6,524 nt of DNA, taken from NCBI GenBank assembly GCA_012516755.1, contig JAAYWE010000207.1, forward strand, positions 1 through 6,524, read 5' to 3'. The translations under genes and the position numbers were made by a program. The stretch comes from Treponema sp. (GTDB taxonomy: Bacteria > Spirochaetota > Spirochaetia > Treponematales > Rectinemataceae). Of the stretch, positions 1 to 5,701 are shown in pieces. Position 1 is the first letter of the stretch. Every line of letters begins with the position of its first letter. Under the pieces are notes generated by a model that searched no databases, was not told the DNA's origin, and worked only from the letters and a program-made list of their open reading frames with translations.

Positions 1-131
1 TCGAAAGCAATATAGATATTGTAGGTTCTATGGCAGCGGAAGCCATGGCAAGAGCAATAGCAAAAGCCATTAGATATGCAGACTCCGCTTATGGGTATAA
101 AAGCTATTCCGAGCTTTCTAAGAGCTTATGA
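1..131 (+). CDS. C-terminal fragment, probable P1-family (DmpA-like) peptidase
   Basis: The reading frame whose first complete codon is at base 3 stays open for 42 residues to a TGA at 129-131; the 5' end lies outside the window. The visible tail reads NIDIVGSMAAEAMARAIAKA and then a short hydrophilic end, KSYSELSKSL. An Asp-x-Val-Gly turn followed by an Ala-rich amphipathic helix (AAEAMARAIAKAI) resembles the extreme C-terminus of P1-family peptidases (L-aminopeptidase/D-esterase, DmpA/BapA type), where a 'D.VG.LAAEAVAEAI..AV' helix packs against the N-terminal-nucleophile fold. The catalytic Ser/Thr and autocleavage site would be upstream and cannot be seen, so the family call rests on a short helix pattern only. 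The 229-base gap after it suggests it is not tightly coupled to fhs. Confidence 0.5.
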   Translation, partial: ESNIDIVGSMAAEAMARAIAKAIRYADSAYGYKSYSELSKSL

Positions 132-139
132 TTGTTGGA

Positions 140-169
140 GCTTTCGATATATTATGCAAATTCGAAGGC
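140..169 (+). other. Weak hairpin just downstream of the P1-like gene
   Basis: GCTTTCGA (140-147) can pair with TCGAAGGC (162-169): eight pairs including one G-U, with a 14-base loop. It starts nine bases after the upstream stop codon, where a 3'-end structure might be expected. No T-tract follows, so it is not a canonical intrinsic terminator. It may protect the mRNA 3' end or be chance. Confidence 0.2.
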
Positions 170-243
170 GACGATCTTACCTACCAAAAGATGGACCCGC
201 TACACTTTCGGCGTTATCTGTGCTAAATTCTACTTTAAAAGAC

Positions 244-270
244 TTGACCATCCCCTTGATGCTGTATGTT
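244..270 (+). promoter_or_regulatory. Possible sigma70-type promoter for fhs
   Basis: TTGACC (244-249, five of six bases match the -35 consensus) is followed 15 bases later by TATGTT (265-270, four of six match the -10 consensus). Reading the -35 one base earlier gives a 16-base spacer. It would leave an untranslated leader of roughly 85 bases before fhs. The spacing is shorter than optimal, so this is a candidate only. Confidence 0.25.
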
Positions 271-302
271 TTTTTCCTTTAGCCAAATATGGCATGTTGA
301 GT

Positions 303-337
303 TGATCATGTCTTTCCTATTTCTTTTGTGAATCCGG
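303..337 (+). repeat. Direct repeat copy 1, upstream of fhs
   Basis: This segment begins TGATCAT, continues TCTTTC and CTAT, and ends TTGTGAATCCGG. It aligns by hand with 2147-2180, with about 31 identical columns of 36 including small gaps. Both copies end with a GTG AAT CCG triplet series. In this copy the GTG (328) is in frame with fhs but lacks its own ribosome binding site. It may be a shared operator or leader (TGATCA is palindromic) or a footprint of the duplication or insertion that placed fhs here. Confidence 0.5.
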
Positions 338-348
338 GTTTTATTAAA

Positions 349-354
349 AGGAGG
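349..354 (+). promoter_or_regulatory. Strong ribosome binding site of fhs
   Basis: A perfect AGGAGG lies six bases (TTTTTC) before the ATG at 361. It decides the fhs start: the in-frame GTG at 328 would translate this site as part of the protein and has no Shine-Dalgarno of its own. Confidence 0.9.
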
Positions 355-360
355 TTTTTC

Positions 361-2124
361 ATGTCCGTTGTTCGAACGACCCCAGTTCCACCAGATGTAG
401 ATATTGCTCAGTCCGCGGATATAAAGCCGATATCCGACATTGCATCGAGCTATGGCCTGGAAGAAAAGTACCTCGAGCATTATGGAACCGACAAGGCGAA
501 AGTCCGGCTAGAATTCTTATCGGACAGGCAGGGACAGTCGAGGCGAGGGAAGTATATCGATGTAACCGCGATTACGCCCACGCCTCTTGGTGAAGGAAAG
601 ACAACAACCACCATAGGTCTTGCTCAAGGCTTGGGATATCTTGGTAAGAAATCCATTGCGACTATCCGGCAACCTTCCATGGGACCGACCTTTGGCATAA
701 AAGGTGGCGCAGCTGGTGGCGGGTATAGCCAGATTGTTCCAATGACAGATTTCAATCTGCATCTAACAGGAGACACACATGCGGTGTCTGCAGCGCACAA
801 TCTCTGCGCCGCTGCCATAGACGCACGCATATACCATGAGAGCCGGTGGTCGGACAGTTATTTTGAAAAGTTGGGCTTGAAAAAACTCAATATCGATCCA
901 TATTCGGTACTCTGGCGTCGTGTCGTCGACATGAATGACAGAACACTGAGGAGCATAATTGTTGGATTAGGTGGCTTAGAGAATGGGCCTCTACGCGAAA
1001 CGGGATTCGATATATCCGTTGCCAGCGAAGTCATGGCCGTGTTGGCACTTGCGACAAGCCTTGATGATTTGCGACGGCGTATAGGAAAGATTGTCGTAGC
1101 CCTAGATAAGTCAGGCAAAGCTGTCACTACGGAAGACATCGGAGTAGCTGGAGCAATGACAATTCTCTTGAAAGATGCCCTAAAGCCTAATGCCTTGCAG
1201 ACGCTAGAAGAGCAACTTGCCTTTGTTCATGCAGGACCTTTTGCCAATATAGCACATGGCAATTCCTCTATTACCGCAGACCTTATTGCAAGCGAGATTT
1301 CTGATTTTGTAGTAACGGAATCCGGATTTGGCTCTGACATGGGCTTCGAGAAATTGATGGATATAAAATGCAGATCTTCTGGTCTCATGCCAGACGCGGT
1401 GGTTCTTGTTGCAACGGTAAGAGCGCTAAAGATGCATGGCGGTGGGCCAAAAGTGACACCAGGCAAGCCACTATCCAGCGCTTATACACAAGAAAACCTG
1501 GAACTTCTACGCGCAGGATTGTCAAATCTCATCGCTCACATCGAAATCATCGGGAAATATGGCCTTCCTGTAGTTGTCTCTATCAATGCTTTCCCAAGCG
1601 ATACAAAAGCTGAACATGAGCTTATCAGGGATGCGGCTCTCAAAGCAGGTGCTTTTGATGCGGTAATTAGCAGGGGCTGGTCTCTTGGTGGAGAAGGCTG
1701 TGCGGAGCTCGCTTTAGCGGTGGATAAGGCTTCATCTCAGCCGCATAAGGCTAATTTGCTTTATCCTCTCGATATGCCTATAAAAGATAAGATAGAGATA
1801 ATAGCTCATGAGATTTATGGAGCCGGAACAGTTGTATACACGCCGGAAGCCGATGCGGCAATTGGAAAGTACACCGATCTTGGCTATGGCAATTTCCCGA
1901 TATGCATGGCAAAGACGCAATATTCACTTTCCCACGATCCTGCCATAAAGGGAGTTCCAAGAGATTTCGATTTCCCGGTGCGGGAAGTTAGGCTTTCAGC
2001 CGGAGCTGGTTTCATTGTCCCGATTACGGGCGAGATAAGTACGATGCCCGGACTGCCATCGAAACCAGCGTTCATTGGCATGGATATTGATACCATGACG
2101 GGGAGAATCACTGGGTTGTCTTGA
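361..2124 (+). CDS. fhs: Formate-tetrahydrofolate ligase (10-formyl-THF synthetase)
   Basis: This cytosolic enzyme joins formate to tetrahydrofolate with ATP hydrolysis, giving 10-formyl-THF for purine synthesis and, in acetogens, the methyl branch of the Wood-Ljungdahl pathway. The product is 587 residues. The nucleotide-binding loop TPTPLGEGKTTT is at about 72-83, followed by RQPSMGPTFG (103-112). The first family signature, GIKGGAAGGGY, is at 112-122, the second, VATVRALKMHGG, at 350-361, and the usual MPGLPSKP...ITGLS ending is present. Common bacterial enzymes such as Moorella's have about 559 residues. The extra length comes mainly from inserts near 160-176 and 362-377, which, together with Gln104 where Moorella has Glu98, match the synthetase domain of eukaryotic C1-THF synthase. 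The ATG at 361 is chosen for its AGGAGG site. There is no sign of truncation. Whether it serves acetogenesis, formate assimilation or only purine synthesis cannot be decided here. Confidence 0.97.
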   Translation: MSVVRTTPVPPDVDIAQSADIKPISDIASSYGLEEKYLEHYGTDKAKVRLEFLSDRQGQSRRGKYIDVTAITPTPLGEGKTTTTIGLAQGLGYLGKKSIATIRQPSMGPTFGIKGGAAGGGYSQIVPMTDFNLHLTGDTHAVSAAHNLCAAAIDARIYHESRWSDSYFEKLGLKKLNIDPYSVLWRRVVDMNDRTLRSIIVGLGGLENGPLRETGFDISVASEVMAVLALATSLDDLRRRIGKIVVALDKSGKAVTTEDIGVAGAMTILLKDALKPNALQTLEEQLAFVHAGPFANIAHGNSSITADLIASEISDFVVTESGFGSDMGFEKLMDIKCRSSGLMPDAVVLVATVRALKMHGGGPKVTPGKPLSSAYTQENLELLRAGLSNLIAHIEIIGKYGLPVVVSINAFPSDTKAEHELIRDAALKAGAFDAVISRGWSLGGEGCAELALAVDKASSQPHKANLLYPLDMPIKDKIEIIAHEIYGAGTVVYTPEADAAIGKYTDLGYGNFPICMAKTQYSLSHDPAIKGVPRDFDFPVREVRLSAGAGFIVPITGEISTMPGLPSKPAFIGMDIDTMTGRITGLS

Positions 2125-2134
2125 TACATGCATA

Positions 2135-2167
2135 TTGACAAGGACATGATCATTCTTTCACTATACT
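2135..2167 (+). promoter_or_regulatory. Possible promoter between fhs and the DUF4912 gene
   Basis: A perfect -35 consensus TTGACA (2135-2140) is followed by TATACT (2162-2167), a good -10 match, but the 21-base spacer is too long for a standard sigma70 promoter. An 18-base spacing gives only CACTAT (2159-2164). Transcription from TATACT would start at or just inside the GTG at 2171, implying a leaderless message or a downstream start. It is weakly supported and may simply be AT-rich leader sequence. Confidence 0.2.
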
Positions 2168-2180
2168 ATTGTGAATCCGG
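2147..2180 (+). repeat. Direct repeat copy 2, spanning the DUF4912 start
   Basis: This is the partner of 303-337: TGATCAT, TCTTTC, CTAT, then TTGTGAATCCGG. Here the shared GTG (2171) is the apparent real start of the DUF4912 gene, and the repeat runs through its first three codons (Met-Asn-Pro) and one base of the fourth. Sequence beyond CCGG is unrelated between the copies. The two copies bracket fhs and its ribosome binding site. Confidence 0.5.
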
Positions 2181-2857
2181 AAATACTGTCACTTCTTTCG
2201 GACGAAGAACTCAGGACTCTAGCTGAGAAGATGAATATCTATGTTCCAGAAGGACTCGAGAGGATTTTTCTGATCGAGGAAATCATCGATGCTTACGAAG
2301 ATGATACTTCGGATAAGGTATATTCTCACGATGCTCCGGACCATCTGGAGGAAAAGAAACTCGCAGGTACAGGTTTTATTCCCGGAAGGCTAGAGGATAT
2401 TTCTATTCCGGATTATTACAACGAGACATATATCAACGCAATCGTAAGAGATCCATTGTGGATTTTCGCATTCTGGGATATTGCTGATTCTACACGACAG
2501 AAGTACATCGGAGAAGCTGAGACGTCTCGGCTTCTCTTGCGGATAAGCGAAGCCACCGGTTTCGAGCCAAGTTTTTCCTATGACATTGTGGTGAGCTTCG
2601 ATGATCGCAAGTGGTACATAAACGTTCCCCACCCAAAGCGTTCCTACATGATAGACCTATGCATCGCAAAATGCCACAAGGTCAGAATACTAGCTCGTTC
2701 CAATATTGTGCGCATGCCATCACAGTACCTCGATATATCTTCCAAACTTCCGCAGGTAACAAGAAGTCTTCTTGTTCTCTCGGGTTCCGAGGAACTTCAT
2801 CTGATCGAGCCTAAAGAGGAGAATTCTCTGCGGATAATGAGTATGGAAGGAGAATAA
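2171..2857 (+). CDS. DUF4912-domain protein with N-terminal SAP/Rho-N-like helices
   Basis: The product has 228 residues and no signal peptide or membrane segment, so it is probably cytosolic. Residues 4-42 form a helix-extended-helix pattern (LLSDEELRTLAEKMNI, then RIFLIEEIIDAYED) like the SAP or Rho N-terminal-like motifs often seen ahead of DUF4912. An acidic linker follows (about 43-65). The DUF4912 core at about 80-186 shows IPDYYNETYINAIVRDPLWIFAFWDI split over 80-104, then LLLRI, WYINVP (148-153) and the typical ARSNIVRMPS (175-184). The biochemical function of DUF4912 is not known to me. Its stop overlaps the next gene's ATG, so it is very likely co-translated with the GH57 protein and may act with it on alpha-glucan. 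The GTG start lacks a clear Shine-Dalgarno; it is the only conventional start after the in-frame TGA at 2147 that includes the whole first helix. An ATG at 2231 is the alternative. Confidence 0.85.
   Translation: MNPEILSLLSDEELRTLAEKMNIYVPEGLERIFLIEEIIDAYEDDTSDKVYSHDAPDHLEEKKLAGTGFIPGRLEDISIPDYYNETYINAIVRDPLWIFAFWDIADSTRQKYIGEAETSRLLLRISEATGFEPSFSYDIVVSFDDRKWYINVPHPKRSYMIDLCIAKCHKVRILARSNIVRMPSQYLDISSKLPQVTRSLLVLSGSEELHLIEPKEENSLRIMSMEGE
2845..2852 (+). promoter_or_regulatory. Ribosome binding site of the GH57 gene inside the DUF4912 end
   Basis: GGAAGGAG sits four bases before the ATG at 2857, within the last codons of the DUF4912 gene. With the one-base TAATG stop/start overlap it indicates translational coupling. 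Confidence 0.8.
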
Positions 2858-4458
2858 TGGCCAACAATTCCCCTTCGATAGCTCTTGTTCTCAATGCTCA
2901 TCTTCCTTTTGTGCGCAAGCCGCAATATCGTCAGTTCTATGAAGAAAGATGGCTTTTTGAGGTTATTTCAGAGACATATCTTCCTTTGCTGAGGATGTTT
3001 CGCAAACTGGAGCTCGAGAACATTCCTTTTAGAGTGAATATGGTTCTTTCTCCTACTCTGCTAGCCATGCTTTCAGATGAGCTTCTTTGTGAGCGATACA
3101 TCGAATATCTCGACAATCAAATCGAGCTTGCCCAAAAGGAGAGGCGAAGACTTGCGGGGGATCCTGTGTTCGAGCCTCTGGCTGATCTATATTTTGCAAT
3201 GTATAGCAGGAGCCGTGAAGAATTCGAAGATCTCTATGGCCGCAATATCATAAGAGCCTTCGATTATTTTTCCAAGAAAGGCTATATAGAGCTCATGACC
3301 ACTGCCGCGACTCATGCCTTTCTGCCGACCTATTCAGATATTCCCGAAGCCATCGATGCTCAGATTGAATCTGCCATTATTGCCCATAGAATGGAATTTG
3401 GAAAGAACCCTTCGGGATTCTGGTTACCTCAACTTGGATGGTACCCGGGGCTTGAGAAGCATCTCAGGGCTTATAATCTTAAATACACAATAGTGACGAC
3501 CAAGGGGGCATTGCTTGGTTCGCCCTCACCATTCTATGGATCATTTTCTCCGGTCATGACTGCTTCGCATATTGCCGCCTTTATACGCGACGCTGGAGCA
3601 ACCAAAGCGATCTGGTCTGAAACCGAAGGCTATCCAGCTCATTCAGTCTATAGAGATTTTTATAGGGATATAGGGTACGACCTCGATCCTAGCTATCTAG
3701 CTCCCCACCTTTATGGTGTTGAGCGAGGATATACTGGATTCAAATATTGGGCAGTAACAGGCAAGACAGACAATAAGCGTCCATATGAGCCATCGGCAGC
3801 ATCGGCTCAGGCCATAATGCATGCGCATGCCTACCTCTCCGACAGAAAAGTGCAGGCGCGTGCTGCTTCCTATTGGATGAAGGACAGATCTCCCATCATA
3901 GTATGCCCCTACGATGCTGAGCTCTTTGGCCATTGGTGGTTTGAGGGTATCCAGTTTCTGGAGGCTTTCTTTCGCACCATGAGCCGCAAAGATGAAGAAA
4001 ACCCACTTCGCCTTGTAACCATGTCTGAATACTTGTCAGAGAATCCCTCCTGTCCTCGATCAGAACCCGAATTCTCTTCCTGGGCGGAAGGGGGGTATGC
4101 CGAGGCCTGGCTGGATGGGCGCAATGACTGGGTCCTAAGGCATACCAGAAGAGCTGCTGAGCGCATGAGAGAGTTGACTATTCGCTTTCCGAACGAGAGT
4201 GGACTGAGAGAACGCATTCTCAATCAAGCAGCTCGCGAAGTGCTGCTAGCCATGTCTTCGGATTGGGCTCTCTTATTGAGAAGTGGCAAATCAGCAGATT
4301 TGGCCGCGAAGCAAATTCGCGAGTCGATTTATAATTTCAACCACATCTATGAAATGCTCTCAGCGCATACCGTGGAAACGGAATGGCTCACGAGTCTAGA
4401 AAAGCGCAATAATATATTTCCATACATGAATTACCACGTTTTTGCACCTAAGAAATAG
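2857..4458 (+). CDS. GH57 (DUF1957) branching-enzyme-like protein, nucleophile Glu replaced by Gln
   Basis: The product has 533 residues, close to Thermotoga maritima AmyC (about 528), which it resembles throughout. GH57 enzymes of this type are cytosolic retaining 1,4-alpha-glucan branching enzymes or amylases with a (beta/alpha)7 barrel and a helical C-terminal domain with DUF1957. Visible motifs in order are AHLPFV (His15), ATHAFLP (His153), GFWLPQLGWYPG (about 187-198), the EGYP...YRDFYRDIG region after Trp253, CPYDAELFGHWWFEG (350-364), NDW (423-425) and SSDW (467-470). Asp353 matches the acid/base residue (Asp349 in AmyC). In the third motif the family has WL-x-E-C with Glu as nucleophile, but here codon 192 is CAA (Gln). 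The rest of the pocket looks intact, so the protein may bind glucan without hydrolysis or transfer, or use unusual chemistry. It is coupled to the DUF4912 gene upstream; purA follows after 16 bases. Family assignment is firm, branching activity is not. Confidence 0.92.
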   Translation: MANNSPSIALVLNAHLPFVRKPQYRQFYEERWLFEVISETYLPLLRMFRKLELENIPFRVNMVLSPTLLAMLSDELLCERYIEYLDNQIELAQKERRRLAGDPVFEPLADLYFAMYSRSREEFEDLYGRNIIRAFDYFSKKGYIELMTTAATHAFLPTYSDIPEAIDAQIESAIIAHRMEFGKNPSGFWLPQLGWYPGLEKHLRAYNLKYTIVTTKGALLGSPSPFYGSFSPVMTASHIAAFIRDAGATKAIWSETEGYPAHSVYRDFYRDIGYDLDPSYLAPHLYGVERGYTGFKYWAVTGKTDNKRPYEPSAASAQAIMHAHAYLSDRKVQARAASYWMKDRSPIIVCPYDAELFGHWWFEGIQFLEAFFRTMSRKDEENPLRLVTMSEYLSENPSCPRSEPEFSSWAEGGYAEAWLDGRNDWVLRHTRRAAERMRELTIRFPNESGLRERILNQAAREVLLAMSSDWALLLRSGKSADLAAKQIRESIYNFNHIYEMLSAHTVETEWLTSLEKRNNIFPYMNYHVFAPKK

Positions 4459-4462
4459 CAAT

Positions 4463-4468
4463 AAGGAG
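4463..4468 (+). promoter_or_regulatory. Ribosome binding site fixing the purA GTG start
   Basis: AAGGAG lies six bases before the GTG at 4475. It selects this GTG over the in-frame ATG at 4442, which would add an 11-residue charged extension overlapping the end of the GH57 gene. Starting at 4475 gives MNVVIIGAQWGDEGKGK, the standard PurA N-terminus. Confidence 0.85.
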
Positions 4469-4474
4469 TCTATC

Positions 4475-5701
4475 GTGAATGTTGTCATCATAGGAGCACA
4501 GTGGGGGGATGAAGGAAAAGGCAAGATTGTCGATTTTTTAGCAGCAGATGCACAGATAGTGGTGCGCTTTTCTGGTGGCGCTAACGCTGGCCATACTATC
4601 GTTCTGGGCGGTGAGCGGTTTGCGCTACATCTAGTACCCTCAGGCATTCTATACCCCGATAAAACGGTCATCCTCGGTTCTGGCATGGTCATAGATCCGG
4701 AAGCGCTTTTCGGAGAGCTAAGAGATCTGGAGAATAAGGGCATCGACTGGAAGGGCAGGGTATTTATTTCCGACAGAGCTCATCTGGTTTTACCCGGATA
4801 TAGAGAAATGGATAGAGAGGCCGATGCTCGACGTGCAAAACCCATAGGAACCACAGGAAAAGGCATTGGAATTGCTTACGCTCTTAAGGCAAGCAGAGAT
4901 GGCATCCGGATCGCTGATATCGACAACATTGAAAGACTCGTCAATCTGGGTTCAGAAGATAGGGAATGGCTCTTTCAATGGAAGGATAGACTTTTGCCTT
5001 TAAAGATAGATTTGGCTGCCTATCTGCGTTCTCACCGCAATACCTGGCGACTTTTCGAGGGGGCTCAAGGCGCATTGCTCGACATAGATACAGGAACCTA
5101 CCCATTTGTCTCTTCAGGTATGTCATGCGCCGCGGGCGCTGCTGCGCAAGGGGGAATCGGTCCGCGAGCAATCGATCGAGTATTGGGGGTCTTCAAGGCT
5201 TATTCCACGAGGGTTGGAAATGGTCCTTTCCCAACCGAGTTCGCGGACGATTCGCCAGGCTCGCTGTCCCAATATATTCGTAAGGTGGGGAACGAGTATG
5301 GTACTACGACGGGGCGCCCGCGGCGCTGTGGTTACCTAGACCTTGTAGCCCTTCGCTACGCATGTGCCGTAAACTCTATCGACAGGCTTGTGCTCACTCA
5401 CCTGGATGTCTATGACGCTCTGGAAGAATTCGAGGCATGCATAGGATATCATATTGATGGCAGACTTACGGAGGACTTTCCGGCTTCAATAGGAGATCTT
5501 GAGGTCGCCCAACCCGTCCTGAGAACATTCAAAGGATGGAAGCGATCTATTGGTAACACCAGGACCTATGGGGATTTGCCATTGAACGCTCGTGAATACA
5601 TTGAATTCATAGAAGAATTCACCGAGACTCCGATTTCGATAATTTCTGTAGGTTCGGATAGAAATCAGACAATTGTTCGGGAAAGTCCATGGATAAGATA
5701 A
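4475..5701 (+). CDS. purA: Adenylosuccinate synthetase
   Basis: This cytosolic enzyme makes adenylosuccinate from IMP, aspartate and GTP, the first committed step to AMP. The product is 408 residues, slightly shorter than the usual 425-430. GDEGKGK (11-17) is the phosphate loop with the catalytic base Asp12; NAGHT (37-41) carries catalytic His40. GTTGKGIG (125-132), then QGALLDIDTGTYPFVSS, GPFPTE and TTGRPRRCGYLD follow in the expected order, and the C-terminus has PLNAREYIEFIEE and ISVGSDRNQT. Two deviations are visible: the usual GIGPAY is GIGIAY, and the guanine-recognition TKLD motif is THLD (308-311), keeping Asp311 but replacing Lys with His309. The fold and catalytic pair look intact, so I expect activity. 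It follows the GH57 gene by 16 bases and its last 13 bases overlap guaA. Confidence 0.96.
   Translation: MNVVIIGAQWGDEGKGKIVDFLAADAQIVVRFSGGANAGHTIVLGGERFALHLVPSGILYPDKTVILGSGMVIDPEALFGELRDLENKGIDWKGRVFISDRAHLVLPGYREMDREADARRAKPIGTTGKGIGIAYALKASRDGIRIADIDNIERLVNLGSEDREWLFQWKDRLLPLKIDLAAYLRSHRNTWRLFEGAQGALLDIDTGTYPFVSSGMSCAAGAAAQGGIGPRAIDRVLGVFKAYSTRVGNGPFPTEFADDSPGSLSQYIRKVGNEYGTTTGRPRRCGYLDLVALRYACAVNSIDRLVLTHLDVYDALEEFEACIGYHIDGRLTEDFPASIGDLEVAQPVLRTFKGWKRSIGNTRTYGDLPLNAREYIEFIEEFTETPISIISVGSDRNQTIVRESPWIR

Larger units (their letters stand above)
132..360 (+). other. Intergenic leader region upstream of fhs
   Basis: This 229-base gap contains no supportable gene. It holds the weak hairpin at 140-169, a run of seven T (269-275) without a proper preceding stem, a possible sigma70-like promoter (TTGACC 244-249, TATGTT 265-270, 15-base spacer), one copy of a direct repeat (303-337) and the fhs ribosome binding site. 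I could not fit a tetrahydrofolate, ZTP or purine riboswitch to it by eye. If fhs has its own promoter it should lie here. Confidence 0.6.

Noticed and set aside
269..275. T7 run as an intrinsic terminator after the P1-like gene
   Set aside because: No GC-rich stem directly precedes it; the hairpin at 140-169 is 100 bases upstream.
76..282. 68-codon open frame on the + strand downstream of the P1-like tail
   Set aside because: It overlaps the end of the upstream gene, has no ribosome binding site and its product shows no recognisable pattern; best taken as non-coding leader.
328..360. GTG at 328 as an 11-residue longer fhs start
   Set aside because: No Shine-Dalgarno precedes it, and it would translate the perfect AGGAGG that serves the ATG at 361.
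132..360. Tetrahydrofolate, ZTP or purine riboswitch before fhs
   Set aside because: The biochemical context made this worth looking for, but I could not find the conserved core pieces of any of these by eye; a covariance-model search would settle it.
3819..3830. Perfect 12-base palindrome GCATGCGCATGC
   Set aside because: It lies inside the GH57 gene and encodes a plausible MHAHA stretch; no second copy or regulatory context was seen.
3909..4223. Long minus-strand open frame (104 codons), and another at 4396-4743
   Set aside because: Both lie opposite strongly conserved coding sequence (GH57, purA), lack ribosome binding sites and give no recognisable product; they are antisense shadows.
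4442..4474. ATG at 4442 as purA start
   Set aside because: It overlaps the GH57 end and adds a charged extension absent from PurA proteins; the GTG at 4475 has a well placed AAGGAG and gives the standard N-terminus.
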